11,349 nucleotides of DNA from an uncultured Alphaproteobacteria bacterium (GCA_944391365.1 CALXTH010000068.1:1-11349); one strand, 5' to 3'. Positions 1 to 6,013 are shown, counted from the first letter of the stretch. Program-made: numbers and translations. The notes: generated by a model from the sequence alone, not told the origin.

Positions 1-1221
1 CCTGCCTCTGTCATTGCGAGGAGGACTTCGTCCGACGAAGCAATCCATAATAAAAATAAATTAGCAATATTTTCCTCCCCTGTAGATATAGGGGAGGTTA
101 GGAGGGGTGTGATTAATTCTGATACAGCTAATCAGCACTCACCCTCCCTGTCCCTCCCTATACAACAGGGAGGGAACTCCCGAACAAACCTCGTGCAACT
201 TGTATCAGTCTGCTTCATTACCTACGCGGGGAATTGTGCTGGTGGGGAATATGGCGGGGCGAATACGCCGGATAATTCTTCCGGAGGTACCCCGGGCGGT
301 GGCGGCTCATCCGGCGGAGATAACGGAAACGGCGACGAGCCGGAATGGGAATTGAATAATAAGGAACGCTGCAATAAAGAAGGATATACACTGACCTCTT
401 GCAGCTCCGTCCAAGACCCGGTTAATTTCTGCCCCTACGACAACACCTATTTTGAAAGATGTGAATGCAAACCGAATTTAGTCACCTGCACCAAACCTTA
501 CTACGGCGTCGGCGAGAGTTGCGGTGGAAAATATGCCTCCTGCCAACTGGATAATCCCAGAGCCTGCAAAGAGGATGGTTACTCCCAAACCGGCTCTTGC
601 AACTCCGTTCAAAATATCAACCGACGTTGCCCGTATGACGCCAACTACTTTGACAAATGTGTCTGCCGGTCAGACCTTTATACCTGCTCATCTCCGTTAC
701 AAGGCGTCGGCACCGCCTGTGGCGGGAAATACGCCAGCTGTCAGTGTCCGAGCTCTTATAAATCCTGCTCCTGCGGCAAAGCTTCCGGAGCTTCTTCCTG
801 CACCTGGGGCGGCTCGACAAAATATTCATCTTGCAAGGCCTGTTGCTCCGACACTTGTCCGTCGGGCTCGAAATCCGTCTCCTGTTCCAGCAGTCAGAAC
901 AAAGTCAAAGTCTCAACAACCGAATGCGGATCTGCCTGTTACCAATGCCAAACAATCTCAAGCTCATCCTCGTCATCAAGCTCTGGCAGCTCATCTTCAA
1001 GCAGTTCTGGTGGAAGTGACTATCTGTTTTGGTGTTGCGATAGTAACTGTAACTACAGTAATTGCAAAAGCCATGGAGGAACAGACTGCTCCAGCCATTC
1101 TTCATGGAAAAAATGCACATCTACCGGAGGCCGACTTGAATTTCGCAGATGTGTCGGCCCTAGCTACGGAGGCGCCGGAGGAACAGGATATGACGGATCA
1201 GACTATTATTGCCGTTACTAA
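1..1221 (+). CDS. Secreted cysteine-rich modular protein, 5' end off the window (partial)
   Basis: Not a named protein. The frame has no stop from base 1 to the TAA at 1219-1221, so the gene enters from the left and its signal peptide should lie outside. A GTG at 109 could be read as a start but lies inside a repeat element. Numbering from 109, a low-complexity linker precedes VCFITYAGNCAGGEYGG (about residues 34-50), which matches VCFISDTGECSGNIYGG in the protein at 2944-4917. A Gly/Ser/Asn linker follows, then two related cysteine modules (about 87-146 and 152-212), each with an EGY/DGY, a CPYD and a CGGKYASCQ motif. A further Cys/Ser-rich stretch and a serine run (about 284-300) lead to a 67-residue Cys/Gly/Tyr-rich tail. 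The paralogue has a DUF1566-like domain at that place. Likely exported and disulfide-stabilised at the surface; the ligand is unknown. Secretion is inferred from the paralogue's signal peptide. Confidence 0.72.
   Translation, partial: PASVIARRTSSDEAIHNKNKLAIFSSPVDIGEVRRGVINSDTANQHSPSLSLPIQQGGNSRTNLVQLVSVCFITYAGNCAGGEYGGANTPDNSSGGTPGGGGSSGGDNGNGDEPEWELNNKERCNKEGYTLTSCSSVQDPVNFCPYDNTYFERCECKPNLVTCTKPYYGVGESCGGKYASCQLDNPRACKEDGYSQTGSCNSVQNINRRCPYDANYFDKCVCRSDLYTCSSPLQGVGTACGGKYASCQCPSSYKSCSCGKASGASSCTWGGSTKYSSCKACCSDTCPSGSKSVSCSSSQNKVKVSTTECGSACYQCQTISSSSSSSSSGSSSSSSSGGSDYLFWCCDSNCNYSNCKSHGGTDCSSHSSWKKCTSTGGRLEFRRCVGPSYGGAGGTGYDGSDYYCRY
12..47. repeat. Palindromic hairpin repeat, type 1 (CATTGCGAG...GCAATCCA), translated in frame
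   Basis: The element reads CATTGCGAG, an inner hairpin (GGAC-TTC-GTCC), then GAAGCAATCCAT. The outer arms TTGC and GCAA pair. It resembles the widely distributed CATTGCGAG/GCAATCC hairpin repeats normally found between bacterial genes. Here it lies in the open frame of the cysteine-rich gene and encodes SSDEAIHN. A related copy at 4626-4696 encodes SSDTAIQS at the matching position of the paralogue. Confidence 0.75.
74..174. repeat. Large imperfect palindrome, type 2 (CCTCCCC/GGGGAGG arms), translated in frame
   Basis: The left arm has its own perfect hairpin (CCTCCCC at 74-80, GGGGAGG at 91-97). The right arm has another (CCCTCCCT at 152-159, AGGGAGGG at 167-174). The two arms also pair with each other imperfectly around a centre near 120-130, giving an inverted repeat of about 100 bases like a MITE or cruciform element. 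The reading frame of the surrounding gene passes through without a stop. The centre (GATACAGCTAAT) matches GACACAGCTAAT in the paralogue, so it may be original gene sequence. Confidence 0.7.
367..744 (+). repeat. Two tandem cysteine modules of about 62 residues (period about 195 bases)
   Basis: Unit 1 covers about 367-546 and unit 2 about 562-744. Both run: C-x2-EGY or C-x2-DGY, SC-x-SVQ, CPYD-x2-YF, C-x-C, a further Cys, then GVG-x2-CGGKYASCQ. The copies share cysteine positions but differ at many bases, so the duplication is not recent. A single divergent copy starts the cysteine region of the protein at 2944-4917 (RCEQEGY, CPYD). Confidence 0.8.
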
Positions 1222-1244
1222 CATTCCACCCAAAAAACAAACAC

Positions 1245-1280
1245 AAAAAAGGCAGCCTCCTCTGAGGAGACTGCCTTTTC
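1245..1280. terminator. Bidirectional Rho-independent terminator between convergent genes
   Basis: GGCAG at 1251-1255 pairs with CTGCC at 1271-1275, and CTCCT pairs with AGGAG inside, after one mismatch. An A run (1245-1250) lies to the left and TTTT (1276-1279) to the right, so it can serve both the + strand gene ending at 1221 and the - strand gene ending at 1280. Confidence 0.85.
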
Positions 1281-1558
1281 TAATGATAAATTTCCTCCAG
1301 CAGCGCCACAATCTTGATAACATTTTCGTTAGCCACGGAATAAAAAATATTCTGCGCCAGCCGCCTGGTCTTCACAATATGTTCCGCCCGCAAAATCGCC
1401 AGATGCTGTGACAGAGCAGACTGTCCCAGCCCGACCATTTTTTCAAGCTCATGAACCTTCAATTCACGCTTTGTCAAATAATAAACAATCTCCAGACGTT
1501 TTTCATTGCCAAGGGCTTTCAAGAGTCTGGCCCCGCACACAACCGTCAAATCAGTCAT
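1280..1558 (-). CDS. ArsR/SmtB-family winged-helix transcriptional regulator
   Basis: A 92-residue protein, the usual size for stand-alone ArsR-type repressors. An N-terminal helix (LLKALGNEKRLEIVYYL) is followed by a helix-turn-helix with the family core GQSALSQHLAILR (about 45-57) and a wing ending IFYSV (71-75). These proteins bind DNA as dimers and usually release it on binding a metal, or on thiol or other signals. The classic ELCVCDL metal site in the helix before the recognition helix is replaced by ELKVHEL, and Cys8 is the only cysteine. A standard arsenic/zinc/cadmium site on that helix is therefore absent, and the signal is unknown. The start has an excellent ribosome-binding site (AGGAGGTG, a few bases upstream). 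It is a lone gene divergent from xseB, so it may repress itself or distant targets. Confidence 0.88.
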   Translation of the reverse strand: MTDLTVVCGARLLKALGNEKRLEIVYYLTKRELKVHELEKMVGLGQSALSQHLAILRAEHIVKTRRLAQNIFYSVANENVIKIVALLEEIYH

Positions 1559-1671
1559 AACACACCTCCTTTTACCCCACTAATCTAACACTGTTTTCAA
1601 AACAAAGGAGGGAGAATATAACTAATATACATATAGCTTTTAGAATAATAATCATAAGTTCTATATAAAAG

Positions 1672-1700
1672 TTGCGAAACACAAAGTAATGTATTATCAT
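1672..1700 (+). promoter_or_regulatory. Candidate sigma-70 type promoter for xseB-ispA
   Basis: TTGCGA at 1672-1677 is followed, after 17 bases, by TATCAT at 1695-1700, an acceptable -35/-10 pair about 30 bases before the ATG at 1733. A good ribosome-binding site (AAGGAG at 1720-1725) lies 7 bases before the start. The rest of the 174-base gap between the divergent genes is AT-rich. It contains an 11-base palindrome (GTTTTCAAAAC) near 1592-1602 that could be an operator for the ArsR-type gene, but this is weak. Confidence 0.45.
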
Positions 1701-1732
1701 CAGAAAAAATATTTTAAGTAAGGAGCAGTTTA

Positions 1733-1978
1733 ATGACAACGGAAGAACCTCAGGAACTGAGTTTTGAAGAAGCTCTGGTTCAACTTGAAAATATCGTACG
1801 TGAGCTGGAAAGCGGCCGGATAAAACTTGATGACGCCGTCACCGCCTATGAAAAAGCCGTCACATTAAAAAAATTTTGTGAACACAAACTTCATGCCGCA
1901 CAATTGAAAATCGAAAAAATCGAACTCTCTCCGGACGGCAGTCTTCAAACTGCCCCGCTTGACAAAACGGAAGAATAG
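1733..1978 (+). CDS. xseB: Exodeoxyribonuclease VII small subunit
   Basis: At 81 residues this matches the normal length of XseB (about 80). The family signature is plain: LSFEEALVQLENIVRELESG, then the conserved LDDAV-x2-YE-x-A stretch and a C-terminal helix (AQLKIEKIEL), forming a helical hairpin. In cells it binds the large catalytic subunit XseA in several copies to make exonuclease VII, which degrades single-stranded DNA from both ends in repair and recombination. XseA is not in this window. The start is fixed by AAGGAG seven bases upstream. The stop is two bases before the ispA ATG, giving the classic xseB-ispA operon also seen in enterobacteria. Confidence 0.96.
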   Translation: MTTEEPQELSFEEALVQLENIVRELESGRIKLDDAVTAYEKAVTLKKFCEHKLHAAQLKIEKIELSPDGSLQTAPLDKTEE

Positions 1979-1980
1979 CC

Positions 1981-2883
1981 ATGAGCATGACATTCAAAGA
2001 AGCACTCGCCTCATATACTGAAGAATTCAACACCCGCCTGCCCGAGTTTTTTCCCTTGAGCGGAAAGCCGGAAGGCCGCGTCGTTGAAGCAATGAAATAT
2101 TCGGTAATGAACGGAGGAAAACGACTGCGACCTTTTCTTGTTAACGAGACCGGAAAACTCTTCGGCAAAAGTTTTGAAGAAACATTGCGCCCCGCCGTTT
2201 CTCTGGAATGCCTGCACAGCTATTCACTGATTCACGACGACCTCCCCGCAATGGATAATGACGATCTCCGCCGCGGCAAACCCACCTGCCACAAAGCCTT
2301 TGATGAAGCCACGGCGATTCTCGCCGGAGACGGGCTTCTGACTTATGCTTTCGAGATTCTCTCCGACCCCAAAACCAACCTTTCGACAGAAATCCGCCTC
2401 AGTTTAATGGCTCTGCTGTCAAACGCCGCCGGTGCCTTTAACGGAATGGTTGCCGGACAAATGCTTGACCTTTATGCCGAACGCGCACCGGAAAATAACT
2501 CAGAAACCATGATTAAACATATTGAAGAAATGAAAACCGGCCGGTTGATTCGCTATGCCTGTGAAGCCGGAGCCGTTTTGGGCGGAGCCTCTCCCGCGGA
2601 GCTGCAAACTCTTTCCGATTATGCGCGCAAAATCGGCATTGCCTTCCAAATCGCCGACGATATTCTTGATGTTGAAGGAGAACAGGCGCTTGTCGGCAAA
2701 ACCCTCCACAAAGATGCCGCACAGGGAAAAATGACTTTCGTCAGCCTTTATGGATTAGACAAAGCCAAACAGCTGGAACAAACCTGCATTGATGAAGCCA
2801 AACAACTCCTGACCCGGCAGTTCGGAACAAAAGCACAAACCCTCTGCGCCCTCGCTGACTTCATCATCACCCGAAAATATTAA
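1981..2883 (+). CDS. ispA: Farnesyl diphosphate synthase (polyprenyl synthetase family)
   Basis: A 300-residue trans-prenyltransferase, the usual length. It condenses dimethylallyl and geranyl diphosphate with isopentenyl diphosphate to give C15 farnesyl diphosphate, the precursor of undecaprenol, quinone side chains and other isoprenoids, in the cytoplasm. Visible motifs: GGKRLRP (45-51, substrate binding), the first Asp-rich motif DDLPAMDNDD (86-95) followed by LRRGKP, and the second, FQIADDILD (222-230). The residues before the first motif (CLHSYSLIH) match IspA-type bacterial farnesyl synthases, so C15 is the best guess, although C20 cannot be excluded by eye. The gene starts 2 bases after the xseB stop. 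A second ATG lies two codons in. dxs, which often follows in this operon, is absent; a terminator and a - strand gene follow instead. Confidence 0.95.
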   Translation: MSMTFKEALASYTEEFNTRLPEFFPLSGKPEGRVVEAMKYSVMNGGKRLRPFLVNETGKLFGKSFEETLRPAVSLECLHSYSLIHDDLPAMDNDDLRRGKPTCHKAFDEATAILAGDGLLTYAFEILSDPKTNLSTEIRLSLMALLSNAAGAFNGMVAGQMLDLYAERAPENNSETMIKHIEEMKTGRLIRYACEAGAVLGGASPAELQTLSDYARKIGIAFQIADDILDVEGEQALVGKTLHKDAAQGKMTFVSLYGLDKAKQLEQTCIDEAKQLLTRQFGTKAQTLCALADFIITRKY

Positions 2884-2926
2884 AAAAACAAACAGAATGC
2901 TGCCAATACCTGGCAGCATTCTTTAT
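2882..2926. terminator. Bidirectional terminator after ispA and the cysteine-rich gene
   Basis: A perfect 11-base stem (GAATGCTGCCA at 2895-2905, TGGCAGCATTC at 2911-2921) has a 5-base loop. To the right is only a short T run (2922-2924). On the - strand the stem is followed by a longer T-rich run (complement of 2882-2894), so it should also end transcription of the gene ending at 2944. Confidence 0.85.
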
Positions 2927-2943
2927 AACAAATACCCCGACAA

Positions 2944-4917
2944 TTATTCTGCTGAAATAACAGGACGAACATTAAATGAAACATTATTCATATTCGACCA
3001 TTCATCGGCATCCCCAAATTCCATATTCACAATAACGCCATAACTACCGTCTACATCAGAGCAACCTCCGACTGTTTCCCCTCGATCCGTAGTACAAAAC
3101 CCGTAAAAATCTCCGCTCCAATAATAATCATTCAACAACCTCTCACCCCCGTTTTTATCCAATAAACCATAAACATATGTTCTATTCTGATAAAGTTGTT
3201 GAAGTTCCCTCTGACTTGGAAGTCTTCCCGGATTTCCACAAAAAGAATAACTCATCTCCCTTGCTTCAGCTCCTGTCATTGCCCCCAAATCATCCATTGC
3301 AACATAAACAGACAAAGAAAGAACACCTATAATCTTTCCGTTACAACAATAATAAGAACCATTTGGACCATCCGCCCTGTCTAAACAAGAAGCAAACGAC
3401 GCTCCTCCTGACGACGAACCTGCATCTCCGCCGGAAGAAGAACTATTTTTATCACAGGTTCCGGTATAACTGTTCCAGGTATAGTCGGACATACAGCGAC
3501 AGGTGGTGTATTTTCCGTCACAGGCCGTTCCAGAACCACCGGAAATACCGGTATTGTAAGAGGGCGTGCATTCATATTTATAAGAGCTGTCGCATTCCGG
3601 TTCGTCTTTTTCGCACGTTCCGGTAAAAATATTCCAAGTATAACCATACCAACAGGTACAGGAAATATATTTTCCGTTGCAGGACGTCCCTGCTCCGCCA
3701 CTAATATGGTTGCTGTAAGAATAAATGCAGTCGTAGCGATAATTCGGGCCGCAAATTGATTCACAACTGTTGGTCTGACTGTTCCAGACATAATCTCCCT
3801 CACAACCGCAGCGTTGATATTTTCCGTTGCAGGCGGAACCTTCACCACCCAGGATGTGGGTGTATGAACTGGGGATACAATCGAGGTCAAACGCCGGGTC
3901 GCAGCTGATGTCGCAGGTGCCGGTTGAGGCGTTCCAGGTGTAGCCGCTCATACATTTGCAGGATTTGTATTTTCCGTCGCAGGCCGTGCCTCTACCGCCC
4001 GAGATATGACCGGTATAATTATATGTGCAGGCGTATTTATAAGCGGAATCGCACTGAGCTTTATATTTGGTGCCGCTGCAGCTGTTGCAGCTCGCGCCTT
4101 TGACATAACCGGTCGGCAAGTTACCCGCGGTATAAGGATAATCCGAGCAGAGTTTGCAACATTCTTTATACAGGCCGTTGCATGCTTCACCCTTGCCCTG
4201 CTGGTCGTTTCCAATACAGGTTTTGTTATATTCCGGGGCGCAGGTGTTTTCGCAATATTCATGGCAGGAGCTGTCATAGGGACAGCTTCCGACGGGTTTG
4301 GTGCCGCCCGGGCAGGGTGTGCAGCTGTAGCCCTCCTGTTCACAACGGTTTTCATTGTCCAAGCTCCAATCATCCCCGCCGCCGGGAGGCGTTCCACCGG
4401 AGCTTTCTGTTCCCGCACCGCCGTAGATGTTTCCCGAACATTCTCCCGTATCCGAAATAAAACAGACCGACGCGACCTGAGGCAGGTCGATCCCATCGGT
4501 TTGCTGTTGGTTGATTGGGACAAGCTGGCGCAGCTTGACCCGGTCGGTTAGCGGTTGAGAAATTGGGGTATGAAACGCACTGCGTGCGCCTTGTGCCGTT
4601 GTCGGGTTAAGTAAATTAGCTGTGTCATCGCGAGCGGATAATAATCCGCGTGGCGATCCATTAAAATAAGATTGGATTGCCGTGTCGGACGAAATGTGTG
4701 GAGCAGGCTGGACTGCAGCAAGGTGTGTGTGATGATGTGAGGAACGGCCGATGTGTGAAGAAGCCGCTCCCCTGCAGATAGATGTAGACTCTGCCGCCCT
4801 GCCCGTCGTATAACCTCCGGGATAAAATGACTGATACAATGACGCAAACGAACTATCCGCACTCATTAAGGTCAAACACGTCGCGGACAGCAGACATACT
4901 GTTCTTATATTCTTCAT
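2944..4917 (-). CDS. Secreted cysteine-rich repeat protein with DUF1566-like C-terminal domain
   Basis: A 657-residue complete protein of no named function. Residues 1-25 form a Sec signal peptide (MKNIRTVCLLSATCLTLMSA, cut near SSFA). A low-complexity linker (about 26-148) includes a translated palindromic repeat (75-99). The entry motif VCFISDTGECSGNIYGG (151-167) is shared with the gene at 1-1221. A first cysteine module (191-254) is followed by four repeats (289-335, 339-385, 389-435, 442-488), each exactly C-x7-C-x15-C-x6-C-x-C-x12-C with GG-x-G and GKY in the middle. After a Ser/Gly linker (491-505), the C-terminal domain (about 508-655) has RLPSQREL, YYWSGD and NVRPV, as in DUF1566/Fib_succ_major C-type-lectin-like domains. 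Likely a surface or secreted binding protein; the ligand is unknown. GAGGTGG precedes the start by a few bases. A thiol oxidoreductase gene lies directly upstream. Confidence 0.85.
   Translation of the reverse strand: MKNIRTVCLLSATCLTLMSADSSFASLYQSFYPGGYTTGRAAESTSICRGAASSHIGRSSHHHTHLAAVQPAPHISSDTAIQSYFNGSPRGLLSARDDTANLLNPTTAQGARSAFHTPISQPLTDRVKLRQLVPINQQQTDGIDLPQVASVCFISDTGECSGNIYGGAGTESSGGTPPGGGDDWSLDNENRCEQEGYSCTPCPGGTKPVGSCPYDSSCHEYCENTCAPEYNKTCIGNDQQGKGEACNGLYKECCKLCSDYPYTAGNLPTGYVKGASCNSCSGTKYKAQCDSAYKYACTYNYTGHISGGRGTACDGKYKSCKCMSGYTWNASTGTCDISCDPAFDLDCIPSSYTHILGGEGSACNGKYQRCGCEGDYVWNSQTNSCESICGPNYRYDCIYSYSNHISGGAGTSCNGKYISCTCWYGYTWNIFTGTCEKDEPECDSSYKYECTPSYNTGISGGSGTACDGKYTTCRCMSDYTWNSYTGTCDKNSSSSGGDAGSSSGGASFASCLDRADGPNGSYYCCNGKIIGVLSLSVYVAMDDLGAMTGAEAREMSYSFCGNPGRLPSQRELQQLYQNRTYVYGLLDKNGGERLLNDYYWSGDFYGFCTTDRGETVGGCSDVDGSYGVIVNMEFGDADEWSNMNNVSFNVRPVISAE
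3454..4053 (-). repeat. Four tandem 50-residue six-cysteine repeats
   Basis: Four units (period 150 bases, the last step about 159) encode the same cysteine pattern, C-x7-C-x15-C-x6-C-x-C-x12-C, with no change in any spacing. Conserved non-cysteine positions include Y/F before the second Cys, GG-x-G before the third, GKY before the fourth and Y-x-WN after the fifth. Bases differ widely between units, so protein structure rather than recent DNA duplication keeps them alike. Confidence 0.92.
4626..4696. repeat. Composite palindromic repeat, type 1, inside the cysteine-rich gene
   Basis: On the + strand CATCGCGAG, an inner hairpin (GCGGAT-AATA-ATCCGC) and GGCGATCCA (4626-4660) are followed by an AT-rich spacer (4661-4672) and a second inverted half, TGGATTGCC...GTCGGACGAAATG (4673-4696). 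The two halves face each other as a composite palindrome. The gene on the - strand reads through it, giving SSDTAIQS and then GSPRGLLSARDDTAN. The first half matches the frame and orientation of the element at 12-47 relative to coding sense. Confidence 0.75.
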
Positions 4918-4953
4918 AATACCACCTCAATTATACTTATCTCCACGACTCCT

Positions 4954-4982
4954 ATTATATCAAAAAATAAAATTGTTGTAAA
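4954..4982 (-). promoter_or_regulatory. Strong sigma-70 type promoter for the cysteine-rich gene
   Basis: Read on the - strand, TTTACA (4977-4982) lies 17 bases before a perfect TATAAT (4954-4959). Transcription would start near 4947, giving a leader of about 30 bases that contains the GAGGTGG ribosome-binding site. Together with the terminators upstream, this makes the gene its own transcription unit. Confidence 0.75.
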
Positions 4983-5023
4983 TAGTAAATTTTCCCAAAC
5001 GACCAAAAAATATTGCAAATTTA

Positions 5024-5051
5024 AAATAAAAAAACCCCGGCTAAGCCCGAG
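5024..5051 (-). terminator. Second terminator-like hairpin downstream of the DsbA-like gene
   Basis: On the - strand GGC-TTA-GCC forms the tip of a stem extended by CTC/GGG pairs after one mismatch, followed by a run of seven T interrupted by one A (complement of 5024-5034). It lies after the stronger terminator at 5072-5106, so it would be a back-up. It sits just upstream of the promoter at 4954-4982. Confidence 0.55.
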
Positions 5052-5071
5052 ATTCTCTGAAAAACAAACAT

Positions 5072-5106
5072 AAAAAAGGGGTGCTGAAACACACCCCTCA
5101 TTTTTT
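5072..5106. terminator. Rho-independent terminator of the DsbA-like gene
   Basis: AGGGGTG at 5077-5083 pairs with CACCCCT at 5092-5098 around an 8-base loop. On the - strand the stem is followed by TTTTTT (complement of 5072-5077). A T run at 5101-5106 on the + side makes it symmetrical. It begins about 17 bases after the stop codon of the - strand gene. Confidence 0.85.
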
Positions 5107-5122
5107 CGATAATAAAGAGAAC

Positions 5123-5881
5123 CTAGTTTCCGGCTCTGATATTATCAATTTCAGACTGAATAACATTTTCGTCAATCGTCTGCAGCATCTTGCCGTTAAG
5201 GATCAAAGCCGGAACACCGTTAACCTGAATCTTTCCGGCAAGTTCATTAAAGCCGCTCATCGCATCACTAACCTTGGAAGAATTAATGTCAGCTTTATAC
5301 TTTTCCATATCCAATCCCAGATTGCTTGCTGCCGCATCAATGCTTTCCTCGGTCATCGGCCCTTCCATTTCAAACAAAGCCGTATACATCTCGGCATATT
5401 TTCCCTGTTCACCGGCAGACAAAGCAGCTTTCGCAGCATACTGTGAAACCGGAGAAACAAAAGCCAGAGACTTAACCATCACTTTGACATCCGGATTCTT
5501 GGCAATAATATTCTTCAAAGCCGGATACAATCTGTGGCAGAACCCGCAGGAATAGTCAAAGAATTCAACCAACATGATTGAACCGTCCGGATTACCGATA
5601 ACCGGCGTATTCGGATCATTGTTAATAGCATCAAGATTATCCGAAATCATTTTCTGCGCATCGGCCAGAGCCTGCTCTCTCATCTTCTGCTCATACTTCT
5701 GCATGGCATTAATAATAATCTCCGGATTATTATTCAGAGTTTCCTCCACGCTCATCGCCGCGGCCGGCGCTTCCGAAGAAGAAACCGGAGAAACCGAAGA
5801 CGTTCTGAAGCTCATAATCACAGCGGCGGCGGACAAGACCAGCGCCGCTAAAGATATATAAAGAGAACCGTTTTTATTCAT
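5123..5881 (-). CDS. DsbA/ScsC-like envelope thiol:disulfide oxidoreductase
   Basis: A 252-residue thioredoxin-fold protein. Residues about 7-24 form a hydrophobic signal peptide or anchor (SLYISLAALVLSAAAVIMSF) followed by a Ser/Pro/Ala linker. A helical N-terminal segment (45-90, EETLNNNPEIIINAMQKYEQ and on) resembles the ScsC/BdbD-type N-terminal domain, which makes ScsC trimeric. The catalytic domain has FFDYSCGFCH (active-site Cys112 and Cys115) and the cis-proline loop NGVPALI (221-227, Pro224). Proteins of this kind form or shuffle disulfides in periplasmic substrates; whether this one oxidises or isomerises cannot be told by sight, and no DsbB or ScsB partner is visible. The AAGGA site lies 7 to 8 bases before the ATG. 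The gene directly upstream of a protein with dozens of cysteines suggests, but does not prove, a substrate relation. Confidence 0.9.
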   Translation of the reverse strand: MNKNGSLYISLAALVLSAAAVIMSFRTSSVSPVSSSEAPAAAMSVEETLNNNPEIIINAMQKYEQKMREQALADAQKMISDNLDAINNDPNTPVIGNPDGSIMLVEFFDYSCGFCHRLYPALKNIIAKNPDVKVMVKSLAFVSPVSQYAAKAALSAGEQGKYAEMYTALFEMEGPMTEESIDAAASNLGLDMEKYKADINSSKVSDAMSGFNELAGKIQVNGVPALILNGKMLQTIDENVIQSEIDNIRAGN

Positions 5882-5923
5882 TTTGATATCCTTAAACTAA
5901 AAGCAAATTAAATAAACACATAT

Positions 5924-5952
5924 AATCTAACGGATAACAAATATATTGACAA
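5924..5952 (-). promoter_or_regulatory. Candidate promoter for the DsbA-like gene
   Basis: On the - strand TTGTCA (5947-5952) is spaced 17 bases from TAGATT (5924-5929), a fair -35 and a moderate -10, about 40 bases before the start codon. The same bases read TTGACA on the + strand, but no convincing -10 follows there. Confidence 0.35.
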
Positions 5953-5979
5953 GGTAAAAATAATATTTATTTGCTGATA

Positions 5980-6013
5980 AAATCATGATTTGCTACGAAT
6001 TTATTAATAAATT
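5980..6013. promoter_or_regulatory. Two perfect AT-rich palindromes upstream of the phosphate transport pair
   Basis: AAATCATGATTT (12 bases, 5980-5991) and AATTTATTAATAAATT (16 bases, 5998-6013) are both perfect palindromes, 6 bases apart, 46-80 bases before the DUF47 start. A TATACT at 6019-6024 could be a -10, which would put the second palindrome over the -35 region, as expected for an operator. No recognisable -35 or PhoB box is seen, and the AT-rich background makes chance palindromes possible. Confidence 0.3.

Noticed and set aside
109..1221. GTG at 109 as the true start of the first cysteine-rich gene, with AGGAGG just before it
   Set aside because: The AGGAGG belongs to the palindromic element and is only about three bases from the GTG. 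The frame is open to base 1, the protein from 109 would lack a signal peptide, and upstream codons (SSDEAIHN) match the paralogue's linker.
524..1411. + strand open frame of 295 codons overlapping the first cysteine-rich gene and the regulator
   Set aside because: It runs through the terminator hairpin and antisense to the ArsR-type gene, has Pro/Ala-rich low-complexity content and no recognisable domain.
3454..4053. Regular 150-base repeats considered as a CRISPR or satellite-like array
   Set aside because: The repeats are coding, diverged at many bases and fixed in amino-acid spacing, with no short identical repeats separated by unique spacers.
4006..4551. + strand open frame of 181 codons, rich in Ala/Val/Ile/Phe, looking like a membrane protein
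   Set aside because: It is antisense to the cysteine repeats. Complement of Cys/Gly/Tyr-rich coding gives hydrophobic-looking, stop-poor frames, and there is no ribosome-binding site or known motif.
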